A stretch of DNA of 64,000 bases from Paenibacillus hemerocallicola (lineage in GTDB: Bacteria > Bacillota > Bacilli > Paenibacillales > NBRC-103111): contig NZ_VDCQ01000041.1 in NCBI RefSeq assembly GCF_006265175.1, positions 21,849 through 85,848 of the forward strand. The letters run 5' to 3'. Made by a program: the position numbers and the translations under genes. The notes under the pieces were generated by a model that saw nothing but the letters and a program-made list of their open reading frames with translations, was not told where the DNA came from and did not search any database. This document shows, piece after piece, positions 16,771-25,146 of this stretch. Numbering within the stretch: position 1 is the first letter of the stretch; each line of letters begins with the position of its first letter.

Positions 16771-18066
16771 TTGAGCTCTTACTGTGTTGCCACTTACCGC
16801 TGCCATGACGATAAAGCCGATTTTCACAAAAAGGCCCAATCGATTGCCGTCGGGTTGACCGTCGGCAGTTGGACCGAGCTGCCCTCGGCGAAGCAGAAAC
16901 AAATGGAGAAGCATCTGGGGCAAGTTCTCTCGGTCGAAGTAACGGAGCCGACCGGCTCGGCCGTCGACCTGGCGAACGGCACTGCCGAACGGTATGCCGA
17001 TATCCGGATCGCCTATCCCGACATCAATTTCAGCGCCGACATTCCCGCGCTGCTCGTCACCGTCTTCGGGAAGCTGTCGATGGACGGGAAGGTCAAGCTG
17101 ATCGATCTGCAATTTTCGCCGTCCTTCCTGGACGGCTTCGGCGGGCCGAAATTCGGTATCGCCGGCGTGCGCGAGCTGCTCGGCGTACACGACCGTCCGC
17201 TGCTCATGAGCATTTTCAAATCGGTCGTCGGTCACGATCTGGAGGAGCTGAGTCATCAGTTTTACGGCCAAGCGGCAGGAGGAGTCGATCTGATCAAGGA
17301 CGACGAAATCTTGTTCGAGAACCCGCTCACCCCTATCGAGAAACGGGTCGAGGCTTGCATGGAAGCGGCCGGACGGGCCCAAGCCGTAACCGGGCAAAAG
17401 CTGCTCTACGCCGTCAACGTGACCGGGCCCGCCTCGAAGCTCGCCGATCAGGCGAAACGGGCGATTGACGCAGGCGCCAATGCGCTGTTGTTCAACGTGC
17501 TGGCGTACGGCTTCGATACATTGCGAGAGCTGAGCGCCGATCCCGATATCAACGTTCCGATCGCGGCGCACCCGGCCTTGTCCGGCGCCTTGTATCCTTC
17601 GCCGCATTACGGCATCTCCGCGTCCGTGCTGCTCGGCAAGCTGATGAGGCTTAGCGGCGCCGATCTCGTCTTGTTCCCGTCGCCCTACGGCTCCGTCGTC
17701 ATGCCGAAGGCCGAGAATATGGCGATCCGTCATGCGCTCGTGACAAACAACCTTCAACAGGATTACGTATACCGTGCACCCGAACAATCCGGAACGGATA
17801 CGTATCCCATTCTGCGCGGAAGCTTCCCCGTTCCGTCGGCGGGCATACATCCGGGGCTTGTCCCATGGATTATTCGCGATTTCGGCACGGAGGTCGTCGT
17901 CAATGCCGGAGGAGGCATACATGGCCATCCGCTCGGTACGGCAGCCGGAGGACAAGCTTTCCGTCAAGCTATAGACGCGGTTATGAACGGCGTATCGCTT
18001 GCCGAGTATGCCGAGTCCCATCCGGAGCTCGGCGCGGCCATCGAGCGATGGGGGGCCAAGGAATGA
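16771..18066 (+). CDS. mtnW: 2,3-diketo-5-methylthiopentyl-1-phosphate enolase (RuBisCO-like protein)
   Basis: A 431-residue type IV RuBisCO-like protein that enolises 2,3-diketo-5-methylthiopentyl-1-phosphate in methionine salvage. It aligns along its length with Bacillus MtnW: AVGLTVGSWTELP, AYPDINFSADIPALL, VFGKLSMDGKVKLIDL, GGVDLIKDDEILFENPL (the Lys-Asp-Asp-Glu metal motif) and NAGGGIHGHPLGTAAGG. I chose a TTG at 16771 (MSSYCVATYRCHDD...), with AGGTG five bases upstream, over a TTG at 16744 because that frame start lies inside proC. Its stop overlaps the mtnX start (ATGA). Confidence 0.95.
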   Translation: MSSYCVATYRCHDDKADFHKKAQSIAVGLTVGSWTELPSAKQKQMEKHLGQVLSVEVTEPTGSAVDLANGTAERYADIRIAYPDINFSADIPALLVTVFGKLSMDGKVKLIDLQFSPSFLDGFGGPKFGIAGVRELLGVHDRPLLMSIFKSVVGHDLEELSHQFYGQAAGGVDLIKDDEILFENPLTPIEKRVEACMEAAGRAQAVTGQKLLYAVNVTGPASKLADQAKRAIDAGANALLFNVLAYGFDTLRELSADPDINVPIAAHPALSGALYPSPHYGISASVLLGKLMRLSGADLVLFPSPYGSVVMPKAENMAIRHALVTNNLQQDYVYRAPEQSGTDTYPILRGSFPVPSAGIHPGLVPWIIRDFGTEVVVNAGGGIHGHPLGTAAGGQAFRQAIDAVMNGVSLAEYAESHPELGAAIERWGAKE

Positions 18067-18725
18067 AGCGCCCGATCATTTTCTGCGATTTCGACGGGAC
18101 GATTACGGAGAGCGACAATATCGTCGCCATTATGCGGCACTTCAATCCGCCGGGCTGGGAATCGCTGGTGGAAGGGGTCGTAACGAACAAGATCAGCATC
18201 CGGGACGGCGTCGGACGAATGTTCGAGCTGCTCCCTTCCTCGAGCCGGGACGAGGTGGCGAAATTCGTCTTCGATACCGCGAATATTCGAGCCGGCTTTC
18301 CGGAGCTGCTGAGCTACTGCGAACGGAACGACGTCGAGTTTCTTGTTACGAGCGGCGGCATCGATTTTTTTCTGCTGCCCCTGCTCGAGCCTTTTCCGGT
18401 ATCGAAGGAACGCATCTTTTGCAACGCCAGCGATTTTTCCGGCGAACGGATTCGTATCGTCTGGCCGCATCCTTGCGACGAACATTGCTCGAACGATTGC
18501 GGAATGTGCAAGACGACGGTTATACGCCGTTATCCGAAGGAGCAGTATTTGCGCATATTGATCGGAGACAGCGTGACCGATTTCGAAGGGGCCAAGCTTG
18601 CCGATCTCGTCTTCGCCCGTTCCCACCTGATTACGAAATGCGAGCAGCTCGGCTTGCCGTATGTTCCATATGAAACGTTTCACGATATAGTCCGTCAATT
18701 GAACTCGATGCGGGAAGGAGAATAA
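18063..18725 (+). CDS. mtnX: 2-hydroxy-3-keto-5-methylthiopentenyl-1-phosphate phosphatase
   Basis: A 220-residue HAD-superfamily phosphatase that acts on the MtnW product to give the acireductone intermediate. The HAD motif I is IIFCDFDGTITESD (nucleophile Asp9, general acid Asp11), motif II is LVTSGGIDFF and motif III/IV is LIGDSVTDFEGAKLAD. Family-typical cysteines occur in HPCDEHCSNDCGMC. The start overlaps the mtnW stop by four bases and mtnB begins 2 bp after its stop, so the three genes are tightly coupled. Confidence 0.93.
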   Translation: MKRPIIFCDFDGTITESDNIVAIMRHFNPPGWESLVEGVVTNKISIRDGVGRMFELLPSSSRDEVAKFVFDTANIRAGFPELLSYCERNDVEFLVTSGGIDFFLLPLLEPFPVSKERIFCNASDFSGERIRIVWPHPCDEHCSNDCGMCKTTVIRRYPKEQYLRILIGDSVTDFEGAKLADLVFARSHLITKCEQLGLPYVPYETFHDIVRQLNSMREGE

Positions 18726-18727
18726 CA

Positions 18728-19372
18728 TTGAACGATCCCATCTATACATTGGAACAACGCCAACAGGCGTTCGGTCAACTGAAGGACGTCAAATCGGAGC
18801 TGGCCGAGCGAGGTTGGTTTCCTGCCACAAGCGGGAATTTGTCCGTACGCGTCGGCGAGTTCACGCCCGACCGGTTCGCCTTCGCCGTCACTTCCAGCGG
18901 CAGGGACAAGTCGAAGCATACGGCCGAAGACTACTTGATCGTGGACGGCGGCGGCCGGCCGATCGAGCCCACGAAGCTGAAGCCGTCGGCGGAAACGCTC
19001 ATCCACTGCGAAATATACCGTTTGACCGGCTGCGGGGCGGTCTTTCACGTTCATACCGTGTTCAATAATATCGTCTCCGAGCTGTACGCTGAAGCGGGCA
19101 GCGTCCCCTTCCAAGGGGTCGAGCTGATCAAGGCGTTCAACATTTGGGAGGAAGACGCACGGATCGAAGTGCCGATCCTCCCGAACTATGCCGATATTGC
19201 CAAAATCGCCGGACTTGTGGAAGACCGCCTGAACCTCAAAATACCCGGTATCGTGCTTCGTAACCACGGCATTTACGCCTGGGGGGCCAACGTCTTCGAA
19301 GCAAAGAGGCATTTGGAGGCATTCGAATTTTTGTTCGAATACGCTTATCGATGGAAAGCATTGAATTTGTAG
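18728..19372 (+). CDS. mtnB: Methylthioribulose-1-phosphate dehydratase
   Basis: A 214-residue class II aldolase/adducin-fold zinc enzyme that dehydrates methylthioribulose-1-phosphate, the step before MtnW. Zinc ligands lie in ETLIHCEIY, FHVHTV and LRNHGIYAWG. The TTG start at 18728 is supported by AAGGAG seven bases upstream and by continuity with mtnX. Gene order mtnW-X-B matches Bacillus, but mtnD (acireductone dioxygenase) does not follow; the next gene converges from the other strand. Confidence 0.94.
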   Translation: MNDPIYTLEQRQQAFGQLKDVKSELAERGWFPATSGNLSVRVGEFTPDRFAFAVTSSGRDKSKHTAEDYLIVDGGGRPIEPTKLKPSAETLIHCEIYRLTGCGAVFHVHTVFNNIVSELYAEAGSVPFQGVELIKAFNIWEEDARIEVPILPNYADIAKIAGLVEDRLNLKIPGIVLRNHGIYAWGANVFEAKRHLEAFEFLFEYAYRWKALNL

Positions 19373-19386
19373 GAGCGCGATGTACC

Positions 19387-19407
19387 GAGCGGCCATCAAG
19401 GCCGCTC
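19387..19407. terminator. Hairpin between mtnB and a converging gene
   Basis: GAGCGGCC and GGCCGCTC form a perfect eight-bp stem with a five-base loop in the 23-bp gap and 3' end of the converging gene. There is no run of T on either side, so it is a weak terminator candidate. Confidence 0.35.
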
Positions 19408-19857
19408 CACCTTCCCGACTCCCAGAGCAAAGTGCCGCTCCAGCACTTGCCGCACGCTCGATTGCTCCCCGCTCAGACAGCGGACCATCAGGATTAATTC
19501 GGCGGCAGGCCGTTTGACCCGCTTCCTCTTCAAGTAATGCCTGTTAATGAGCACATCCAGCGCAAATCCCGCGACGAATCCGGCGCCAAAGCCGATCAGC
19601 CCCCATATAACGGGTCCCCAAACCCATACGAAGCCGAAGCTGGCACCCAGAACGGCGCAGACGGTTCCCAGTACGGAGCCCAAATCGAACAAGCTGATCC
19701 CGTCGGAACGATGGATCGTGTCGAGCAAAGGCCTGCCCCCCATTAGCTGGTCAAGCGGAACCGCCAATATGCGCTCCTTTCCGATTCCCAGCTGCTCAAG
19801 CTCGGTAACCGCTAGCTCTACATCCAATGATTGCTGAAACGCCGAGATCAAATACAT
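19396..19857 (-). CDS. Small membrane protein with glycine-rich hydrophobic segments
   Basis: I do not recognise this 153-residue protein. The first 55 residues are soluble and charged, starting MYLISAFQQSLDVELAVTELE. Two hydrophobic segments follow at about 57-77 (SVLGTVCAVLGASFGFVWVWG) and 83-103 (IGFGAGFVAGFALDVLINR), rich in small residues as in glycine-zipper hairpins. The C-terminal 50 residues are again soluble and basic. The N-terminal part looks like a small ferredoxin-like fold typical of proteins that manage transporter or heat-shock functions, but this is a guess. It is downstream of the duplicated membrane protein with a 25-bp gap. Confidence 0.6.
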   Translation of the reverse strand: MYLISAFQQSLDVELAVTELEQLGIGKERILAVPLDQLMGGRPLLDTIHRSDGISLFDLGSVLGTVCAVLGASFGFVWVWGPVIWGLIGFGAGFVAGFALDVLINRHYLKRKRVKRPAAELILMVRCLSGEQSSVRQVLERHFALGVGKVERP

Positions 19858-19882
19858 TGGCGCCGCCCCCTCCTCACGATCT

Positions 19883-20656
19883 TCACAAAGGCATGTCGAA
19901 CGACTCGGATTGATATTCCTTCTTCATATACAAGGACTGCTCGCGCCGGAACAAATTGTTGTATTCCACCGCGATCACATACGACTCATACATCGCGAAC
20001 CCGTAAATGGACGGCAGAAACAATGTCCATTCGACGTCCAGCACAGCGACGGCTTCCCGGAACGACCCCATCATCGTGAAATAGAACGCTTCGAGAAAGT
20101 GCGACATGACGACCTGCACGATCGTCATGCATAGCAAAAGAAAGCCCGTCGGGACCAAATGGAGATACAGGTGGCCCAATCCGGGCATGAGCAACGACCA
20201 AGCCACGGCTAAACCGGGACTTCGCTTGTCTAGAAAATTGGCGGAATACGGTCCGATGAATAAGGACTGGACCGGCGATTTCGCCATACGTCCGAGCTTC
20301 ACGATTTTGTTCGTATCGACCGTCAACCGATAGCTGTCCCAGATGGAATAAATATATACGGCTATGTACAGCAGCAGCCACCTTTTATTCAACACGTGGC
20401 GAGCCAAATCGAACTGCCCCGTATAGGAGTACACCATAGCTTCGTTGAGCCTGGAATACCAGTTGATGACGACTTCCCATATGAGCAAAATATACCCTTT
20501 CAAATAGCGGCCGAGCAGCAAATGTCCGAATCCCGGAAATGCCGCCGCCCACCAGGCAACAATCACGGGACTGCGTAAATGCAAGTAATTCAAATTGAAG
20601 GAGCTGATGTGGGAAAGATACCTTCGGGGAAGGTCCTGTCGGGATTGATGTTCCAT
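19883..20656 (-). CDS. Internally duplicated multi-pass membrane protein of unknown function
   Basis: A 257-residue integral membrane protein built from two homologous halves. Repeat 1 (about 30-116) and repeat 2 (about 147-234) align without large gaps: both begin SPxxxxAW, carry PGxGH (PGFGH 41-45, PGLGH 158-162), a GxFxxA element, and end in a tryptophan/tyrosine-rich helix with SY and a VxxNK/N motif. Each half has about three hydrophobic segments. I do not know a function. The region upstream carries inverted GAGAAC motifs. It precedes the small membrane protein by 25 bp, so the two probably form an operon. Confidence 0.75.
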   Translation of the reverse strand: MEHQSRQDLPRRYLSHISSFNLNYLHLRSPVIVAWWAAAFPGFGHLLLGRYLKGYILLIWEVVINWYSRLNEAMVYSYTGQFDLARHVLNKRWLLLYIAVYIYSIWDSYRLTVDTNKIVKLGRMAKSPVQSLFIGPYSANFLDKRSPGLAVAWSLLMPGLGHLYLHLVPTGFLLLCMTIVQVVMSHFLEAFYFTMMGSFREAVAVLDVEWTLFLPSIYGFAMYESYVIAVEYNNLFRREQSLYMKKEYQSESFDMPL

Positions 20657-20701
20657 GAAGACTGCCTCCGGAGCGCTGCGGCCGATGTCCGCATCATCGA
20701 A

Positions 20702-20748
20702 TGAGAACTCTAATCAGTGGATTGTTGTAATATAGTTCTCACAAGAAC
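20702..20748. promoter_or_regulatory. Inverted GAGAAC motifs upstream of the duplicated membrane protein gene
   Basis: TGAGAACT (20702-20709) and AGTTCTCA (20734-20741) are perfect inverted copies 24 bp apart, and a third half site AGAAC follows at 20744-20748, making a second small palindrome. They lie 46-92 bp upstream of the start codon, where a promoter would be, and may be an operator. Confidence 0.4.
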
Positions 20749-20791
20749 CCTTTTTTATCCGATATAGGTTATAATGTAATATTTTTCAATT

Positions 20792-20837
20792 AAAAAAACT
20801 GTCCCCGAATGCGCACGCGAAGAGCGAAAGGGACAGC
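20792..20837 (-). terminator. Intrinsic terminator after dnaD
   Basis: On the minus strand CTGTCCC and GGGACAG pair across a longer internal loop and are followed by seven T. It ends the hbd-ackA-asnS-dnaD run, 17 bp past the dnaD stop. Confidence 0.75.
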
Positions 20838-20853
20838 TTTCCTCGAAGACCGC

Positions 20854-21540
20854 TTATCGGCCTCCTCTGAATTTTTGCGTATATTCTCTTGCCTGCTCGG
20901 GAGTCTGCACGCGGTTGCGGCTCCATTCCAGCAAAATCCGGTCGATATACCGGAAATGAATGACACCGGCGAACACCGCTTCCTTCAGCGCGAACATAAT
21001 CAGCTCCTCGGGGTAACGGTCGCGATCCAGCCATTGGGATACCGTCTCGCATTCCATCGGAGTGAGCGGGCGGGCAAATTCTTTCTCGAACACGGTGAAA
21101 ATGTCCTCGACGTCCGTCTTGGCCGGTGCGGCTTTGGTACCCGGAGCCGCGGATGCCCTTGCTTCCCGTGCCTCCTCCGTCCATGCGGCCGCAAGCTTGC
21201 GGTACATCGGGGCCAGATTGTAATTCTCGCTTAAAACACCGGTCACTTGGTCGATCTCTTCGTCGATCTGCAGCACTTCATTTTTCATCAGACGCTGCAG
21301 TGCCTTGATGACGGCCTCCGGCTGCGCGGACATCCGCTCCTGTAGCTCCTCGAGAGTCGGAAACTCTTTGCCGTCCTTGTCCTTGAAGGCCATGATCTGG
21401 ATCAGCAGCATCACTTCCACTTCGGACAGCTTCATTCTTTTGTACAGCCTGAGGAGCGTAACCGGGATGGAGACGCCGCCCGCTTGCATCGCCGCCGTCA
21501 TGCCCCGTTCGATTTGCTTATGCTCTTCCCCTTTGGCCAA
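20854..21540 (-). CDS. dnaD: DnaD replication initiation protein
   Basis: A 228-residue primosomal protein that helps load the replicative helicase in Gram-positive bacteria. It has the N-terminal winged-helix DDBH1 domain (LLRLYKRMKLSEVEVMLLIQ, with the HTH at about 25-95), a linker rich in alanine, and the C-terminal DDBH2 domain ending in the YxxxILxxW-type motif (FRYIDRILLEWSRNRVQTPEQAREY). The TTG start at 21540 is preceded by GGGGAGGAG. It follows asnS by 36 bp, the same asnS-dnaD order as in Bacillus; nth, which usually comes next, is absent. Confidence 0.92.
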   Translation of the reverse strand: MAKGEEHKQIERGMTAAMQAGGVSIPVTLLRLYKRMKLSEVEVMLLIQIMAFKDKDGKEFPTLEELQERMSAQPEAVIKALQRLMKNEVLQIDEEIDQVTGVLSENYNLAPMYRKLAAAWTEEAREARASAAPGTKAAPAKTDVEDIFTVFEKEFARPLTPMECETVSQWLDRDRYPEELIMFALKEAVFAGVIHFRYIDRILLEWSRNRVQTPEQAREYTQKFRGGR

Positions 21541-21576
21541 ACGATCTCCTCCCCACTATTTCAATATACAAAGCGG

Positions 21577-22869
21577 TTACGGATACAACCGATACAGCAG
21601 ACGGGGGAACGGTATCGTTTCCCTTACGTGCTCCAGCCCGCAAATCCAGGCGACCGTCCGCTCCAAGCCGAGACCGAATCCGGAATGAGGCACGGTGCCG
21701 TATTTGCGCAAATCCAAATACCACCGGTACGCGTCCTCTGCAAGCTCGTGCTCCTTGAATCGTTCCCGCATCAGCTCCGGATCGTCGATTCGTTGACTTC
21801 CCCCGATAATTTCACCGTAGCCTTCCGGGGCGATCATATCGGCGCAAAGTACGACTTCCGGACGGGTCGGGTCCGGCTTCATATAGAAAGCTTTGAACGA
21901 AGCCGGGTAATGCGTAATGAACACCGGCTTGTCGAATTGCTTGGCGATCTCCGTTTCGTGCGGCGCACCGAAATCTTCTCCCCACTCGATCTCGTGCCCG
22001 TTCTCCTTCAGCCGGCGAATCGCTTCGTCATACGTAATTCTCGGAAAAGGCGCTTGGATCGGCTCCAGCTTGGAAATGTCCCGGCCGAGCGTCTCCAGCT
22101 CCTTGGGGCAATGGGCCAATACCGATTGTACGATATGCGATACGAACCTTTCCTGGACGATCAGGTTTTGCTCGTGATCGACAAACGCCATCTCCGGCTC
22201 GATCATCCAAAATTCGATCAAATGCCGGCGCGTCTTCGATTTCTCCGCCCGGAACGTCGGCCCGAACGAGTACACTTTGCCGAGAGCCATGGCGGCCGCT
22301 TCCATGTACAATTGTCCGCTCTGCGTCAAATAGGCGTCTTCGTCGAAATATTTCGTATGGAACAAATTCGTCGTTCCTTCGCAGGACGACGGCGTCAAAA
22401 TCGGAGGATCGACGAGATAAAACCCGTTGTCGTCGAAAAATTGCTGGATGGCGCGGATAATCTGCGCCCTTACGACCATGATAGCCCGCTGACGCGGCGA
22501 CCGCAGCCACAGGTGACGATGGTCCATCAGAAAGTCCACGCCGTGCTCCTTCGGCGTAATCGGATAATCGACGGCCAGCTGTATGACTTCCACATCCGTA
22601 ACGTTGAGCTCGAAACCGCTTTGGCTGCGGGCATCCTCCCTGACCGTCCCGGACACGTAGAGCGAGCTTTCTTGCGTCAGCTTGGCAGCCGCTTCCCATA
22701 CTTGCTCGGAAACCTCGCTTTTTACAACGACGCCCTGGATGAAGCCGGTTCCGTCACGCAGCTGCAGAAACTGGATTTTTCCGCTAGACCGCTTGCCATG
22801 CACCCAGCAGCCGATCCGTACGGCTTCTCCGGCATGAGAGCTCACTTCCCGAATCGTATTAAGCTCCAT
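21577..22869 (-). CDS. asnS: Asparaginyl-tRNA synthetase
   Basis: A 430-residue class IIb synthetase that charges tRNA-Asn. It has an OB-fold anticodon domain (residues 1-110) and a catalytic core with motif 2 ([30 protein letters not shown]) and motif 3 ([27 protein letters not shown]). I chose the ATG at 22869 ([15 protein letters not shown]), with GGAGG seven bases upstream; the frame stays open upstream but overlaps ackA sequence. It lies between ackA and dnaD in a leftward operon. No T-box leader was seen before it. Confidence 0.95.
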   Translation of the reverse strand: MELNTIREVSSHAGEAVRIGCWVHGKRSSGKIQFLQLRDGTGFIQGVVVKSEVSEQVWEAAAKLTQESSLYVSGTVREDARSQSGFELNVTDVEVIQLAVDYPITPKEHGVDFLMDHRHLWLRSPRQRAIMVVRAQIIRAIQQFFDDNGFYLVDPPILTPSSCEGTTNLFHTKYFDEDAYLTQSGQLYMEAAAMALGKVYSFGPTFRAEKSKTRRHLIEFWMIEPEMAFVDHEQNLIVQERFVSHIVQSVLAHCPKELETLGRDISKLEPIQAPFPRITYDEAIRRLKENGHEIEWGEDFGAPHETEIAKQFDKPVFITHYPASFKAFYMKPDPTRPEVVLCADMIAPEGYGEIIGGSQRIDDPELMRERFKEHELAEDAYRWYLDLRKYGTVPHSGFGLGLERTVAWICGLEHVRETIPFPRLLYRLYP

Positions 22870-22895
22870 ATTCATCCCTCCAATGATTGTTGTCG

Positions 22896-24116
22896 TTACG
22901 TCGACGGCTGCATCGTCTCGTTGACCGCTTCGCGGAACGTATCCCTTGCGATCATCAGCTCTTCGTTTGTCGGAATTACCCATACCTCGATTCGCGAATC
23001 CGCGGCAGAAACGATCCGATCGTCCCCCGTTCTCCTTTCGTTCGCCTCATCATCCAGCTTGACGCCGAGGAAGCTGAGCCGATCGCATACCGTCTTGCGT
23101 AGCAAGGCGCTGTTCTCCCCTACGCCGGCCGTAAACACCAGAGCGTCGAAGCCGTTCATCGCGGCGGCGTAAGCGCCGATATATTTGCGCAGCCTGTATT
23201 CGTACATATCGAAGGCGAGCTGGGCATTGCGGTCTCCTTCTTGTGCGGCTTCTATAATTTCGCGCATGTCGCCCAAGCCTCCCGATACGGCGAACAAGCC
23301 GCTATGCCTGTTCAGCATCGAGTTCACTTCGTTCAGCGACAAATCTTCCTTGTCCATCGCGAACGGAACGATAGCGGGATCGATATCGCCGCTCCGGGTG
23401 CCCATCATGAGCCCTTCGAGCGGGGTCAATCCCATGCTCGTGTCGAACGATTTCCCGTTCATGATGGCGGTCACGCTTGCTCCGTTGCCGATATGGCACG
23501 TAATCATTTTCATTTGGTCCAAGGGCCGGCCGCTCAACTCCGATACCCGACCGCTCACGTATTGATGGGAAGTGCCGTGAAAGCCGTAACGCCGGACCCG
23601 GTGCTTTTTGTAAAAGACGCTTGGAATCGGGTACCGGAACGACACGGGGGGCATCGTCTGGTGAAACGCCGTATCGAACGCCGCAACCTGCGTAATGTGC
23701 GGCAAATTGGCTTCAACGGCTAGAATGCCCGTCAGCGCCCCGGGGTTATGCAGTGGAGCCAAGTCGAACAGCCTCTTGATTTCCTGCTTTACTCCTTCGT
23801 CGATACGGACGGACCCCGAGAACGTTTCCCCTCCGTGCACGACGCGATGGCCGACGGCATGAACATCGTGAAGCGATCGCAGGACGCCTTCCTTCGGGTC
23901 GGTCAGAATTCGCAGTACTTTGCGGATCGCCGTCGTATGGTCCAATATTTCGCTTACCTCGCGAATCTCCAACTTGCCGGCAGGCTCATGCGTCAGCATC
24001 GCGGTCTCCATGCCGATCCGCTCGACCTTTCCTTTGGCCATAACCGTCTCGTTCGTCATGTCGAACAGCTGATATTTGACCGACGAGCTGCCCGCATTGA
24101 TGACTAATACGTTCAT
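22896..24116 (-). CDS. ackA: Acetate kinase
   Basis: A 406-residue enzyme that interconverts acetyl phosphate plus ADP and acetate plus ATP in overflow metabolism. Signatures are [20 protein letters not shown], the phosphate loop [31 protein letters not shown] and [10 protein letters not shown]. The ATG overlaps the stop of the 3-hydroxyacyl-CoA dehydrogenase gene (ATGA), an unusual pairing: ackA more often stands alone or with pta. The partner suggests short-chain acyl-CoA turnover ending in acyl phosphate use, though a butyrate kinase role is not supported by the close AckA motifs. Confidence 0.95.
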   Translation of the reverse strand: MNVLVINAGSSSVKYQLFDMTNETVMAKGKVERIGMETAMLTHEPAGKLEIREVSEILDHTTAIRKVLRILTDPKEGVLRSLHDVHAVGHRVVHGGETFSGSVRIDEGVKQEIKRLFDLAPLHNPGALTGILAVEANLPHITQVAAFDTAFHQTMPPVSFRYPIPSVFYKKHRVRRYGFHGTSHQYVSGRVSELSGRPLDQMKMITCHIGNGASVTAIMNGKSFDTSMGLTPLEGLMMGTRSGDIDPAIVPFAMDKEDLSLNEVNSMLNRHSGLFAVSGGLGDMREIIEAAQEGDRNAQLAFDMYEYRLRKYIGAYAAAMNGFDALVFTAGVGENSALLRKTVCDRLSFLGVKLDDEANERRTGDDRIVSAADSRIEVWVIPTNEELMIARDTFREAVNETMQPST

Positions 24117-24982
24117 AACCGGTCACCATCCTCGTCGTAATGGAAAAATCCCGTTCCCGATTTGACTCCGAGATGTCCGGCCCGGACCATTTGCTTCAGC
24201 ATGAACGATGGGCGGTATTTCAAATCCCCGTATTCCCGGAACATCCGCTCCATCGCGGCCAATACCGAATCGAGCCCGAATCTGTCGGCCATCTCGAGAG
24301 GCCCGTAACGGAAATCGTAGCCGACTCTCATGGCGGTATCGATATCCTCGGCGGAAGCGACCCCTTCCGAAAGAGTATGCATCGCCTCGTTGATCAGCGT
24401 ACAGATAAGACGCGTCGTAACGAACCCGGGCGATTCATACACCATGATGCCTTTTCTGCGAATCGTTTGCTCGACGAAATTGCGAACGGTCGCATATGTT
24501 TCCTCGGACGTCTTCAAGCCCCGAACAATTTCGACGAGCGGACTTTTCCCGGCGGGATAAGTAAAGTGCAGACCGATCACGCGCTCCGGGTGCGCGGTTT
24601 CCCCTGCCAGCTCGGTCAGGCTGAGCGTGGACGTATTACTCGCGATAATGGCATCCGGACATACGGCGTTCAGCTTCTCGAATATTTCTTTCTTGGTGTC
24701 CAAATCTTCGGTCACCGTCTCGATGATCATCTCGCAGGAAGCGAGCTGCTCGATCGCAATCGTTTTATGAATTTTGCTCCATACAAGCTTTTTTTCCGCT
24801 TCGGTAATCGCCCATTTTTCCAATTGCTTCGCTAAACTAAGCTCGATGCTCCTCCAGGCGTGCTCGAGCCGCTCCGGGCTTTTCTCCAGCAGCAGCACAT
24901 CGATTCCTTTCGCAGCCAGCATTTCCGCGATTCCTTGACCCATTGTCCCGGCGCCGACTACGCCGATTTTGGTAATTTGCAC
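24113..24982 (-). CDS. hbd: 3-hydroxyacyl-CoA (3-hydroxybutyryl-CoA) dehydrogenase
   Basis: A 289-residue NAD(H) enzyme that oxidises 3-hydroxyacyl-CoA. KIGVVGAGTMGQGIAEMLA is the Rossmann loop, ASNTSTLSLTELA and GLHFTYPAGKSPLVEIV hold the catalytic serine and histidine region, and the C-terminal helical dimerisation domain ends HLGVKSGTGFFHYDEDG. The size and form match stand-alone short-chain enzymes (Hbd/PaaH type), not the multifunctional FadB. The GTG at 24982 after GAAGGAG is the best start; the longer frame upstream lacks a ribosome binding site. It is the first gene of the hbd-ackA-asnS-dnaD run. Confidence 0.85.
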   Translation of the reverse strand: MQITKIGVVGAGTMGQGIAEMLAAKGIDVLLLEKSPERLEHAWRSIELSLAKQLEKWAITEAEKKLVWSKIHKTIAIEQLASCEMIIETVTEDLDTKKEIFEKLNAVCPDAIIASNTSTLSLTELAGETAHPERVIGLHFTYPAGKSPLVEIVRGLKTSEETYATVRNFVEQTIRRKGIMVYESPGFVTTRLICTLINEAMHTLSEGVASAEDIDTAMRVGYDFRYGPLEMADRFGLDSVLAAMERMFREYGDLKYRPSFMLKQMVRAGHLGVKSGTGFFHYDEDGDRL

Positions 24983-25089
24983 GCTTGCTTCTCCTTCCGG
25001 ACTTATCCTCGATGCCACGAACCCCATACTCCGATGATACACCTAAAGGAGAAAATTTTCATCCACGGACACAAAAAGTCCGCAAAATG

Positions 25090-25126
25090 GGAGAAAAAAA
25101 ACAAACTTCAGCGTCTGCTGAAGTTT
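25090..25126 (-). terminator. Intrinsic terminator of the FtsH-like gene
   Basis: AAACTTCAGC and GCTGAAGTTT form a perfect ten-bp stem with a four-base loop, followed on the minus strand by GTTTTTTTTC. A second GC-rich hairpin, CCCCGGC/GCCGGGG, spans the stop codon of the same gene at about 25139-25155. Confidence 0.85.
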
Positions 25127-25146
25127 GCGAATGATGCATGCCCCGG

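Noticed and set aside
16558..18021. 487-codon minus-strand frame over mtnW and proC
   Set aside because: Antisense shadow of mtnW and proC, no start signal.
21484..23172. 562-codon plus-strand frame over asnS and ackA
   Set aside because: Antisense shadow of two well-supported genes; composition dominated by Arg/His as expected for such shadows.
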